A DNA stretch of 64,000 bases from Kitagawia praeruptora. Lineage: Eukaryota; Streptophyta; Magnoliopsida; Apiales; Apiaceae. The position numbers were made by a program, and so were the translations under genes. The stretch lies in contig CM075345.1 in the NCBI GenBank assembly GCA_037693485.1, positions 81,722,001 to 81,786,000 on the forward strand. Direction: 5' to 3'. Positions 53,198-63,959 of the stretch are shown piece after piece. Position 1 is the first letter of the stretch; every line of letters begins with the position of its first letter. The notes under the pieces are model-generated. The model worked only from the letters and a program-made list of their open reading frames with translations, did not search any database and was not told the DNA's origin.

Positions 53198-54499
53198 CTA
53201 TGTGCCCATCCATCTGACTCCTATCGCTTCCACATGCCTGTCAAAAACCTTGGCTGGCAAGCTCTTTGTGAAAGGATCTGCCCGGTTGTCTTCTGATGAT
53301 ATGTGAGCCACAACTATGTCTCCTCGCTTTACGATTCCTCGTATGAGATGATACTTACGTTCAATATGTTTAGCTGCTTTGTGGTCTCGTGGTTCTTTTG
53401 AATTTGCCACAGCACTAGTGTTGTCACAATACACTGTCAGACTCCTAGGCAAATTAGGTACCACATCTAAGTCCAAAAGGAAGTTCCTGAACCATACAGC
53501 CTCCTTTGCAGCCTCAGAGGCCGCCACGTACTCGGCTTCCATAGTAGAGTCTGCAATGCATTTATGCTTTACACTCCTCCATATAACGGCTCCACCTCCC
53601 AAAGTAAAAACATATCCCGAGGTTGATTTCCTCTTATCTCTATCTGATTGGAAATCTGAATCAGTATATCCCAAAGGAAATAGATCTGAGGCCTTGTAAA
53701 TTAACATATACTCCTTAGTCCTTCGCAGGTACTTGAGTATAGTTTTTACTGCACTCCAATGTTCCTGACCTGGGTTTGACTGATATCTACTAACCATGCC
53801 TACAACAAAGCAAATGTCAGGCCTCGTACATAACATAGCATACATTAAGCTTCCACATGCCGAAGCATAAGGAACTACTTTCATGCTCTCTATATCCTTA
53901 GGTGTCGAAGGACACTGCTCCTTAGATAGAGCAACTCCATGTTTAAAAGGTAGAAAACCTTTCTTAGAGTTCTGCATGTTAAAATGAGCTAATACTTCAT
54001 CAATGTAAGGCTCTTGAGATAAAGCCAACATCCTTTTCTTGCGATCCCTTATTACTTTGATCCCAAGGATGTATGCCGCTTCACCTAAGTCCTTCATTTC
54101 AAATTGTTTGAACAACCATGCCTTTACTGATGACAACATCTTAACATTGTTTCCAATGAGTAAAATGTCATCTACATATAGTACTAGAAAAACCACTACA
54201 TTACCCTCACTTCTCTTATACACGCATGATTCGCTTGGACTTTGATCAAATCCATATGACTGGACTGCCTGATCAAAACGAATATTCCAGTCCCTAGAAG
54301 CTTGTTTTAGTCCATAAATAGACCTCTTAAGCTTACAAACCAGATGCTCTTGGCCGTCTTTAATGAATCCTTTTGGTTGCTGCATATAGATGGTTTCCTC
54401 AAGACTTCCATTAAGGAAAGCTGTCTTGACATCCATTTGCCAAATCTCGTAATCGAGATGAGCTGCTATAGATAAAAGAATCCGGATCGACTTAAGCAT
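53198..54499 (-). pseudogene. Array unit 3 RT-RNase H
   Basis: 433 open codons, very similar to unit 1, with YVDD and RNase H motifs intact. It follows a polyprotein fragment with the same one-base frameshift as unit 1. Confidence 0.92.
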
Positions 54500-55224
54500 A
54501 ACAATCGGCAGAAAGGTTTCCTCATAATCAATCCCTTTTTCTGGGTATATCCTTTCGCAACAAGTCGTGCTTTCCAGGCTTTCACCTTTTTGTCAGATCC
54601 TCTTTTCTTCTTGTAGATCCACATACTTCCAATGGGTTTTATACCTTTGGGTGGTTCCACGAGCTCCCAAACTTGATTGGAATACATAGATTCCCTCTCA
54701 GATTCCATTGCCTTTTGCCAAAGATTTGCATCTTTATCTAGAATTGCCTGTTCGTATGTCCTGGGATCCTCATCATGTTCACCAGAGACCAAGTCTGAAG
54801 ACTCTCCCAAAAATATGAATCTTTCAGGTTGTCGAATAACCCTCCCACTACGACGAGGCACTGGTGCAGTACTAGTGTCAAGTTGTGCATTTTCTTGTGG
54901 TTGTTCTACTTGTACTATTGGCACTTGGGGATTATCTGTCCCTCCCACTAATTCCTTTAAAACAACACTACTCATGGGTTTGTGGTTCATTATATACTCT
55001 TCCTCTAAGAATCTGGCATTGGTGCTAACAATGACATCTCGATCCCTAGGACTATAAAATGAATAACCTTTAGTCCCCATTGGATAGCCTACAAACAGCC
55101 TTACTTCTGTGCGAGATTCTAGCTTAGTCGCGTTCTTGTTAAGCACATGTGCTGGACAACCCCAAATCCGAATATGTCTTAGACTTGGTTTGCTACCAGT
55201 CCATAATTCTATTGGAGTCTTGGT
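54466..55224 (-). pseudogene. Array unit 3 integrase C-terminal/RT start fragment
   Basis: About 226 codons from the ATG at 55146, in frame through the segment where unit 1 has a 4-bp deletion, to KGYTQ and the shared frameshift. It is cut at 55224 in the sequence corresponding to 39411 of unit 1. Copy C of the LINE-like retroposon begins there. Confidence 0.85.
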
Positions 55225-56034
55225 TTAGAAATCCCCTTGGTTACAGGGTCCCGAGATAGGGAATTCAGAGCCTCTGCTCGTGAGCTACGAGATTTTGAGG
55301 AATTGGAGCTCCATGATTTCATAAGTAGATCTATCCAATTGAGGGATTACCTGATTGACCTGGGAATTGAGCTGCCAACAGTTGAGCAGAAATATAGTCC
55401 GATTTTTGCAGGTAAAGATGCAATACCCTTCAAGGAACTGGGAGAAGGGGGAAACAATGCCATGGAGGAAACTTCTAGGTGGATGCAGTATTTGGGGCCT
55501 CTGTTTTGTCTTGTTGGGGATGTCACTGTGCATGTTGATTCTGAGTTGGTGGCGGAGAGCATGAAGGATAAGGGGGCCTGGATACCTAAGGGTGATCAGC
55601 AATGGAGTCCTACTACTGCCAGGTTATGAGATAATGCAATGTCAGGGGACGGAAGGATTGGCACTAGCAAGGGAGTATTAAAGGATGCTAGCCTCAATGG
55701 CGATGGGGGTCCGGAGTTGAGCTCAGCAAAAGTGGAGACACTTGGGAACAGAGCTGTGAATCAAGGAAATGCAGGTATAGAGGAGGTCAAGGGAACCAGA
55801 ATCTGCTGGACAAAGGGGAGGCTGAAGAAATCGCGCCTGCCTAGGGGTGACCACTCCTGACTATGTGTGTAGGGACTGTGCTATTTTGTTAATGGTTTGC
55901 TTTTTCAGTTGATTGTAAACAGCTAAAGTCTGTTCTAACTTTGTTTTCTGGTTGCTGATTTACGGGGTATGCCCCAAATGGTGTATGTTGTTCCTCTTTT
56001 GGTATAAAATGTTAATTAGCAAAAAAAATAAAAT
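55225..56034 (+). mobile_element. LINE-like retroposon, copy C (5'-truncated)
   Basis: The 3' part of the family in plus orientation: coding remnant, then GGGGTATGCCCC, TTTGGTATAAAA, TTAATTAGC and an A-rich tail at 56021-56034. The left junction falls directly in copia unit 3, and the sequence right of the tail is not copia. No duplication of the bases before 55225 is found after the tail, so a later rearrangement removed or moved the right flank. Confidence 0.75.
55237..55860 (+). pseudogene. ORF remnant of LINE-like retroposon C
   Basis: One frame runs from 55237 to 55860 with a single in-frame TGA at 55627-55629. The segment IQLRDYLIDLGIELPTVE resembles in pattern the LRD/LKN..G..(V/L)P motif of copies A and B. 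The C-terminus KGRLKKSRLPRGDHS resembles VRLKKSEIRKWRAGRGGHS of copy B. Function unknown; the start used here is not the original one, which was lost by truncation. Confidence 0.55.
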
Positions 56035-57120
56035 AATGGTAATCGATTTGGTGACACGAATAAATTATCGAGTTATGATGGTCTGTATATGCGCGCACAC
56101 ACACACACACACGCTATACAATTATGTATGTATGTATCATGAACGATGATGATGAAGAAGGAGATATACAAGTGGAGGATAGATAGTGATAACATTGGTG
56201 TATTGCCAAAAAAGGTGTAAAACGTTTCTAAAAATGTAAGAGACGGGAGGATAAAGGTGGAGATATAAAAATGTGCAGGTATATATAAATATATGTATAA
56301 ACAAAAGAACGTGAGGTTAGTTCTCGATTCTCAGTATAATATTAAAAGTTATCATTTGAGTACTTGCCAATATATATCTACATGTGAGTCTATTACCTTA
56401 AGGGTAGATTTTTTAAATGTATGCATTGTTTAGACTTTCTAAGTTATGTTATTAAAATTATTTATAAAAATTCATATAAGTTCTTAAATGTGAGTAAATT
56501 GTTACGATCATATATGTGTTTAAGCTAAGAAGTTCAAGCTATTATCAATATTCATAAAAAATATATTTTGTCAAATGTATCACCCTAATAGCATAAAAAA
56601 TTCCAAAATTACGAGTAATCTATTTCAAAAATCAAAACAACTAAATTCAAAAATTACAAATCATCTATTTTAAAAATCAAAACAACTAAATTATATGAAT
56701 TTAAATGGTGTTCGTGCTTCGCACGGGCTATCATGCTAGTTTTACTTTAAATCCTCATCATTCCTTCCACCCAACTCCTCCAATAAAAAACCCCCTTCCC
56801 CCAACCATTTCTAATAAGCTAAAGAGCCAAATAATTGCTGGAAATTTAGAAGTGTGAGCTCTCTCAATATATCCAAACACTCTCTACACATACTTCATCT
56901 CAAAAACCTTCTCTTTCTTATATATACTTAAATATATACAAGGTTTTTGTTCCATAAAGCTTAGTTCCACCAACCAAGATCTATCCCACCTAGCAAGCTC
57001 CTCTACTACTACTATCCGGCCTCCCGAAGGGCTGCCCAAGTTCGACCATAAAGCCAAAATCCGGCCTAACCTCTGGCAAATTTTTCCGGCGATCTCCAAA
57101 AGTTGTAATATTTTAGCTTC
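56035..57120. other. Non-coding DNA with an (AC)n microsatellite
   Basis: (CA)n tract at 56094-56112. A dispersed plant repeat (GTGCTTCGCACGGGCTATCA) lies near 56711. No gene is recognised. The stretch 56740-57120, with CT-rich tracts, looks like leader or LTR sequence but has no defined boundary. Confidence 0.45.
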
Positions 57121-57529
57121 ATATTTGAGTCTTAACCGACCATATTTTTATACACATATAAGAGATCTATACCTTCATCTTATCTTCTTTATTAAGCTCT
57201 TATATCGGATCTCGAAACGAGACCATAAAAATCCGTACAAGGATTAATATTCGAACAACAATTCGAAATATTACAATTCCTCAAAAAGAGGTTATATTTG
57301 ACAACAGTCAAATTTTACATCGAGCTTGATTTGATTCTCTTATATCACCTTAGTGTTCCGGGGGAAAAGAATCTAAAAACCTTAATTAAAACTTTAATGC
57401 ACTTACTTTGGCCATTAATATTTTATTATCTTGATATATATAATTATGCTAAAACGTGATTTGTTTCCCTTTTATCACCTCTAGTGTTCCGGGCGAAATA
57501 AGTTGTTAAGCTTCTATTCATATATTTTC

Positions 57530-57715
57530 CGCACTTTTTATTCTAGTCCTCACAATTGTAAATGATTTTACTTTAAACGCATAATAGCGTGGCGAAAGCC
57601 TTTTATATATTTTCCGCACTTTTTATTCTCGTCCTCACACTTGTGAGTGATTTTACTTTCCGCACCTTTTTATTCTCGTCCTCACACTTGTGAGTGATTT
57701 TACTTTTCGCACTAA
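57530..57715. repeat. Tandem ~48-bp repeat
   Basis: Three copies of a unit containing CCGCACTTTTTATTCTCGTC, then CTCACACTTGTGAGTGATTT, start at about 57530, 57612 and 57659. The last two are contiguous. Confidence 0.85.
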
Positions 57716-58519
57716 TTTAACGCATAATAGCGGTCCTCATTTTATCCTATAGATAAGCGAGCTACTTTTTTGTACGTGTGCGTTTATTTGTGTGTTGTGT
57801 TTAAATTGGCCAAATTATATTAAAGTGCAAATTGTTAAAGTAATATTGTAACACTCTCGTTTAAAAATATACGAATAGTCTATAACAAGACTATATCGAA
57901 CGAGAAGTTGTTTATCAAAGATCCTTAAGCTATAAAGCTTTTACAAGGACTTGATTTATACAGTACTTCGAAAATATACGTATTTTCAATAAAAAAAAAG
58001 TAATTTTAAGTATACTTCGATATTTACAAAAAGTCAAACCAAAGTATACGATTATAAACCTTATAAGCCTACGAGCTTAAAGGAATTTATTTACAAACTC
58101 CGAGATATATTTAAATCTCATTTAAACGGAGTATTGTAGTAAAATGTATTCTTCGATTTACAAGTCATATCGAATACAAGAATACACATAAAGTCAAAAA
58201 TAAATAAAGCTTATTGAACTTATCGAAATATTAATATTCGTATAAGAATATTTAAGTCACTCTCGGTCTAGTTAGGACATACTAGTCCAAAACCTCTCTT
58301 TATATTACAGTTTGTTTCGTAGATATTGTTTCTAAGTTTTGTAGTGAGGTGAAGTTGAAGTGAGGTGATTCTCGTTCTAAGACCCAAGTCCTAGGCACTA
58401 GCGGGGAGTTAGTGGCCTTTGCACCGTGAAGAAGTGGAAAGACCCAAGACCTTTCATCTAAGATCCAAGACCGACAAAAGTGAGGAATTCAAAGACTACA
58501 CCAAGGGTTCTACATCAAC

Positions 58520-60482
58520 TTTTTTTTTTTTTGCTAATTAAAAATTTATACCAAAGGGAACAACAATACAAATCTAGGGGCATACCCCGCGAAATCAACG
58601 TTTAGGCATTACAAACCGAATTAGTCCAAACAGAACAACAACATAGAAACTAAACCCAAGATAAATGAAGACTAAGAGAGATAACCCATAAACAGAGATC
58701 ATGGGGCACGGGAATGACCTCCCCTGCCAGCCCGCCACTTACGAATCTCAGATTTCTTCAAACGAACCTTAGCTCTTTCAGCAGAAGGATACAGGATTTC
58801 AGTACGAGCACCTGAATCATTCCCAGGCAGGAGAGCATGGTCTTCCAATGGCACAACACAGGTGGCTACAACATCCGTCTTATTACCCTTATTCCCAATG
58901 GTCTTTGATCCCTCCCCATGAAACATTTCCTCCTGTTCAGGCCTAGAATGACCTCCCGAAGAAGAAATGTGGTCACCTAGCCCATTTCTTTGAATAAAAT
59001 CCTGCAGTTGCAAAGCGCAACTGACCGAAATTGCAAGCTCCTTTGTTGCCCCACAGTAAAACTTTCCAGAAGAATCTCTAAAGGGGTCACCCCCATTGAT
59101 CTACACGAAGTCTGCCACTTTTGGAACTTGGAACCCATTTGTCTGAATATGGTTTTTAAGCATCTCAACATGAAACAGAGTCTCAATCAATAACTCCCGA
59201 ACACCATCCTGGTATTCAACCGAACTAACCTCAGAGATATAGTCATTCACAGGCCTTAGTCTCCCTCCATCCTCCTCAGTACGCAACCCAGTCTGAAGAA
59301 CCTCATCCGACTACTCCTCCATCTTTTCCCCAATCATTCCGAGGTTACTTAAAGTAACCTCTCTCTCCTGGGACAGCTTATATTGGCTCGAAAGATCAAC
59401 CCCATTAACCTGACTCATAGAGTCAACATCAATAATTGGACTAACAGCAACATTGGCATAATTACAACCCTTAGGGTTATGCACAACACAAACAGAATTA
59501 CCATGCTTTGTATCAGCGTAAACGAAATTACCCTCCTTCCTTTGAATACTGCATGAACTACGAGTCCTGGAGGCAATCCCAGGCGGATCCAGCTTTACCT
59601 TTCTCCTTTTGCCCCTATCTCCACCAACCAAGTTCTTGGGAACCCCAACGAACCCATCCCCCATAGATCGCTTAGGAAGATCAGGGCTCCTTATTCTTCT
59701 AATAGATCCAGATTCAACAGCGTACCCAGTTACTTGAGTCCTGCCAGAAGGCATCTCCGGCACCAAGTTCTCCTCAAAAGAGACCCTCTTCAGATTCAAT
59801 TCCGAAAACAAACCCTTCTTAGGCCTGTTAGAATTCCCTTCAGGTTTCACCAAGAGCAAACCCGTTTGGTTCATGCTAGGCTTAACACCATCCTCTATCC
59901 TCAAATTTGTCTTATCCACACTCCTGGTTCTAGAGGCAACTCCAGAAGCTGGACAATCATGCTGGTTCCGACTCCGCCGCCTTGCCTCCCCTCCTTTAGT
60001 GTTGCCAGAAGGAATCACCGACACCAGGTTCTCCGAAAAGGAAACCCTTTTCGGACTCATATTAGAAACCAAACCCTCACGGGTCTTCATCGATAGATCC
60101 TTAGTGGTGCCATAATCGACACACCCTGATTCAACCAATTCTGAACCCGGACCTTTCGGCCTGATAGAAGTCTGAATCAACGATTCATTCTTCCCCTTCT
60201 CAGAAGAAAGGCCACTCTTAGAACACGCAAAAAGCCCATCCTTCTGGACAAACGTTTCCGATACCAAAGGCTCCGAAAAGGAAACCCTTTTTGGACTCAT
60301 AATCAAACTACTAAGGAAAGAAATTTTGTGTATAGGTGAGGGATTTAGAGAAGGAAAGTGGATTATTGAAGGTTGATTGAGTAGATCTGATGGAAATTGT
60401 TTAGATTTTAGAGAGAGAAAGAAAAGAGAAGCTAGAGCGAAAACCCGACTCTCATACTCACAAAGTTTTTAGTTTTTACCAT
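58520..60482 (-). mobile_element. LINE-like retroposon, copy B
   Basis: A 1963-bp insert with a poly(A) tail (poly-T from 58520) and a target duplication GGTTCTACATCAAC (58506-58519 and 60483-60496). It shares 5' ATGAGAGTCGG and 3' GGGGTATGCCCC / TTAATTAGC ends with copy A, but carries a different ORF. It encodes no reverse transcriptase. The host is the copia LTR on either side. Confidence 0.9.
58699..60306 (-). pseudogene. ORF of LINE-like retroposon B, two in-frame stops
   Basis: One frame of about 535 codons from the ATG at 60306, interrupted at 59311-59313 and at 59101-59103 (TAG). The motif KRVSF occurs three times (residues 6-10, 86-90, 173-177), each followed by SE or EE and LV. GVASRTRS/GIASRTRS occurs twice (122-129 and 243-250). 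After the first stop, HVEMLKNHIQTNGFQVPKV resembles the copy A motif. The C-terminus is VRLKKSEIRKWRAGRGGHS. KRVSF fits the RVxF docking consensus for protein phosphatase 1, but this is a short motif and the link is speculative. Confidence 0.6.
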
Positions 60483-60984
60483 GGTTCTACATCAACTTTG
60501 AAGAAGTAGCGGGGAGTTGCTGTCTAAGATAAGTTGTGTAGGTTTTCACAACGACTTTGAGGGTGTAACGGGGAGTTACGGTCCATGACGAGTCTTGTGG
60601 GTTTGTATATTTATTGTGAGGTAGTGTCGGGGAGACACGTACCAAGACCAATATTTATAAGGTTGTAAAGGCTTCTCCACCTACTAAAGGAGGGAGTTAT
60701 TTTTAAGGGAAAATCTCGAGTCCGGAGAGGAGCTCGGGGACTGGAGTAGGGGTGAGAGAATCCATTAGGGGTTGCGCCATCGTGAACCAGGATAAAATCT
60801 TCTATGTGTTATTTTCTTCCCTTGTCTTTTATTTCTGCACTTATAAACTGCATAACAACTCGGTAAAAGTTTTAAAAAGGGATAAATATTTTTAAAACGT
60901 AATAATAATTTTTAAATTGGATATTAAGCTATTCAACGCCCCCTCCTTCTAGCTTAAAATAGCCCTCTTATGGGACCTAACAAT

Positions 60985-60996
60985 TGGTATCAAAGC
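60985..60996 (+). promoter_or_regulatory. Primer-binding site of the second copia element
   Basis: TGGTATCAAAGC, a near match to the initiator tRNA-Met site, two bases after the LTR end ACCTAACA. Confidence 0.88.
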
Positions 60997-61061
60997 GGTG
61001 CTTTTTAACGTGTTTGTTGAGTGATTTGTAGATTTACAGGCACAACAAAAAGTGATCCTAC

Positions 61062-62245
61062 ATGGCGTGGCTAAATACCATCGGTTGCAGTGAAGGCCTA
61101 TCTAGCTCTCGCCCTCCTCTATTTGATTGCACCAACTTTGCAACGTGGAAAACGAGGTTTTGCATCTATGCTAGATCTCAAGAAGTCAAAGTTTGGATGG
61201 CCATAGAAGACGGAGTTGTTGTTCCTACCAAAACGGTTGACGAAGTCATCGTCGAAAAAAAGGTTAGGGAATACACTCACGATGAGGAAAATATGATGAA
61301 TATAGCCGCAAAAGCGGAAATGGTTCTCACTTGTAGAAACAGAATATAAAAGAGTAAACAATTGCAAGTCCGCACAAGAAATGTGGAACAAATTAGTGGT
61401 TACCTACGAAGGAACCAGTGATATAAAAGATTCTCGAATGGATACTTTAATCCAAGAATACGAGAACTTTAAACTCCAAGAGGGAGAAAATATCATCGAT
61501 ATGGAAACAAGATTTACTCGTATAATCGATGAATTATCTCAACTCGGAAAGAGTTATACTCAAAATGAGAAGAACCGAAGAGTTCTTAAATCGTTACCTT
61601 CTAGTTGGAAGGTTAAAGTTACTACCATAAAAGAAATGCATAATCTAAATGATTATGACATTGATAGTTTATTCGGGAATCTTCGTGCATACGAAGAAGA
61701 CAATATTCCGAATAAGGTCATTCCTAAAGTGGAAGACAAAAAGAAAAATATGGCTTTAAAAGCTATATTAATCGATGAAAATGAAAACGACGAGGAGTTA
61801 AACGAAGAACTCCAAGATCTCGATGAAAGCGAAATTGCTTTACTAACGAGACACTTTGTCGTGTGCTACAAAGCAAAGGTCAAAGATATGGAAAATGCTT
61901 CCTAAAATCAAATAATCAACAAAGAGTTTTTAACTCTAAATGAAGGCCGAATTACTCTCAAAATTATTGTCCTAACTATAAGAGTAATTTTCCAACAACG
62001 AGCTATAATAAAGGGAAAGGCACTCAAAATATAAATGCCTATAATAATGCCAACAACAATAATAATCCTCCTTACTCTCCTCCAAAATATAAAGAACAAA
62101 ATCCGGAGGAAACATAAGAAGTGTGTTTCGAGTGTAAGCAACCGGGTCACTTCAAAAGAGAATGTCCTAAGCTCGCTAAAGGAAGAATTCTCGTGGCGGA
62201 AAACGGTTGGGATTTGAGTGAAGATGAAGAAGCTCCGGAAGTGTG
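61062..62245 (+). pseudogene. Copia Gag of the second element (broken)
   Basis: Starts MAWLNTIGCSEG at 61062, typical of Ty1/copia Gag with PLFDCTNFATWKTRFCIYAR. A frameshift at about 61325 moves it to the frame of 61381-61905 (MWNKLVVTYEGTSDIKDSRM, the UBN2-type domain with ETRFTRIIDEL). A second shift lies between 61905 and 62121. The zinc knuckle CFECKQPGHFKREC is at 62124-62165, and the frame ends at GAAGTGTGA (62245). No protease or pol follows; the element is cut off by another LTR fragment. Confidence 0.85.
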
Positions 62246-62639
62246 ACAGCCCGTAAATCCGGTGTCACGAACTAGTAACATGCATTGACATATAATATAA
62301 AATAAAGTGACACTCTCACAAGGCAGGATCTTTTCACAAGTTTTGGCTTTTAAAACAAGAATCTAAATTCAAATATTACAAACCTTAATAATACTAGTCC
62401 AAGAGTCTATCTGATTACATTACCCACTAAAGATTTTAAAAGTATTATTACAACTCAAAATAACCTGTTAGCCTCTGAAAAACTACCTGCAACGCACCAA
62501 ACCTGAGCATATACTCTCTCGCGGGTCCACCTGTCCGCTTATGAGTGGTAGGGTAATCACGAACCATCTCACTATCTGTCTGTAGGTTTAGATGAATAAA
62601 GCAAGAGTGAGCAAAGAAAAGCTCAGCAAGTATATATAT
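62246..62639 (-). repeat. Truncated LTR of a third element (probably gypsy)
   Basis: It begins GACAGCCCGTAAATCCGG and runs through CTCTCGCGGGTCCACCTGTC to GCTCAGCAAGTATATATA, a sequence type seen, in this orientation, in chromovirus-like LTRs of plants. Both ends are junctions without target duplications, and the family is not certain. The first ~60 codons of the reverse-strand fusion ORF at 62448 come from it. Confidence 0.45.
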
Positions 62640-63959
62640 ATGACCTAATCTTAAGTGCCAAAGATATGTTTCGCTCAATTCGGAAGGTTTCTTTCTTTTG
62701 TTTGAGCTAGAAAGAATATTATTAGATTCCTTTTGTTGCAGCATTGGTTGGATAGGATTAATAATATATAAATTGTCTTGCAATGTACCAGAACATATAA
62801 CTCGTTTATTCATCATAATAGAAACATTACGATCCAAACAAACATTATAACCATCAATGGCAAGTTTAGAAACTGAAATCAAATTCCTTCTAAACGAAGG
62901 TACATAAAGACAATTGTTCAAAACCAAAATCATATCATCGCCAAAAGACAATGTAATTATTCCAACTACAACTACTGCTACTTTCGTAGCATCTCCCATG
63001 AACACATATATCTCGCCATCTCTAAGCATTCTGGTTTGCTGGAACCCCTGCATAGAGTTACAAACATGGTCATTGGCTCCTGTATCTACACACCAAGTGC
63101 TCGTAGATAAAGCCGCTATATATGTTTCTGTAACTAGAGAAAGAGACATACCAGTATTGTTTGTCTTCTTAGGAAGAGGACAATCCTGTTTCCAGTGACC
63201 TGACTGCTTGCACCTGAAGCACTTACCCTTAGGCTTTTTCACAGCACCTTGAACTCCCACTGCATTAGCAACCTTTCCAGCTTTCTGTGTCTGAACCTTT
63301 TTCTTCTTCTTGCCTTTCGGCTTAGAGGAAGAAGCTTTCTCAGCCACATTCACTTGAACATTCTGCTTAAAGAGTCCTTCAGCTGCCTGAAGTTTTGTCA
63401 GAAGTTCCGCGAGACTGTACACCCTTTTGTTCATGGTGTAATTCAAGCGGAACTGCTCAAAACTTTTGGGCAGACTCATAAGGATGATATCGATCTGGGT
63501 TTCCCCATCAATATCAGCACCAAGGATCTCCATCTCATTCAGATGAGACATCATCCTGAGAACATGATCCCTTACTGGTGTTCCTTCAGCCATCTGAGTG
63601 TTCATTAAAGCCTTCATTGCTACTTGCCTAGCAGCCCTATTCTGTTCCCCAAAAAGTTCCTTGAGATTAAAGAGCATATCTGAAGCAGTGGCCATAGCCT
63701 GATGCTGATGCTGCAAAACACCCGACATTGCTGCCAGAATGTAACATCGCGACATCTCATCACCCTTAATCCACCGCTTATAATACTCCTTCTCACTTTC
63801 AGGAACATCTTCAGTAGGCTGATCTGGCTTGGGTTCATAAGTGCAAAATTTGTACTCCTCAGCAGTCAACACTATGTCCAAATTACGTTTCCATTCAATA
63901 TAGTTTGGTCCAGTAAGTTTGTTATCCTTAAGTATGGTGAATAGTGGATTAAAGCCCAT
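62640..63959 (-). pseudogene. Copia Gag-protease fragment, fourth copy
   Basis: About 440 copia codons from the ATG at 63959, with zinc knuckle CFRCKQSGHWKQDC and protease DTGAND, stopping in the integrase zinc domain at HLRLGHI. The ORF then continues by chance through the neighbouring LTR to 62448. No integrase core, RT or RNase H follows. Confidence 0.9.

Larger units (their letters stand above)
36211..55224 (-). mobile_element. Tandem array of one Ty1/copia family (LTR-int-LTR-int-LTR-partial int)
   Basis: Three LTRs (36211-37319, 42938-44267, 52018-53126) alternate with three internal regions in the same minus orientation. Neighbouring units share one LTR between them, the signature of unequal recombination between LTRs or of one element recombined into another. 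Each unit has a polypurine tract next to its 3' LTR and, where complete, a primer site next to its 5' LTR. Unit 1 internal is about 5.6 kb. Unit 2 is the same size after removing a 2.14-kb retroposon. Unit 3 is truncated at 55224 inside the integrase region. No flanking target duplication can be tested because the right end is missing. Confidence 0.9.
58396..60638 (+). promoter_or_regulatory. Series of four GGGGA-loop hairpins in the copia LTR
   Basis: Loops GGGGA at 58403-58407, 60511-60515, 60570-60574 and 60629-60633. Stems: CACTAGC/GTTAGTG, AGTAGC/GTTGCT, GTAAC/GTTAC and GTGTC/GACAC. The last three are spaced exactly 59 bp. The first is separated from them by retroposon B, without which it would lie about 131 bp from the second. 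The loop is invariant while paired stem bases change together, so an RNA structure in the element transcript is likely. Its role (packaging, dimerisation, reverse-transcription control) is unknown. Confidence 0.65.
57121..60982 (+). repeat. Right-hand LTR/leader of a second copia element, split by retroposon B
   Basis: The right boundary is firm: ...GGGACCTAACA at 60982 followed by a primer-binding site. The left boundary is not found; no TGTTAGGTCCC-like start is present, so the LTR is probably truncated. It contains a tandem repeat at 57530-57715, the GGGGA-loop hairpins at 58396-60638 and the 1.96-kb retroposon B at 58520-60482. The 5' part could include unrelated DNA. Confidence 0.6.

Noticed and set aside
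55225..56034. Simple LINE insertion of copy C into array unit 3
   Set aside because: The sequence to the right of the A-tail is not the continuing copia sequence and no target duplication exists, so a plain insertion does not explain the junction.
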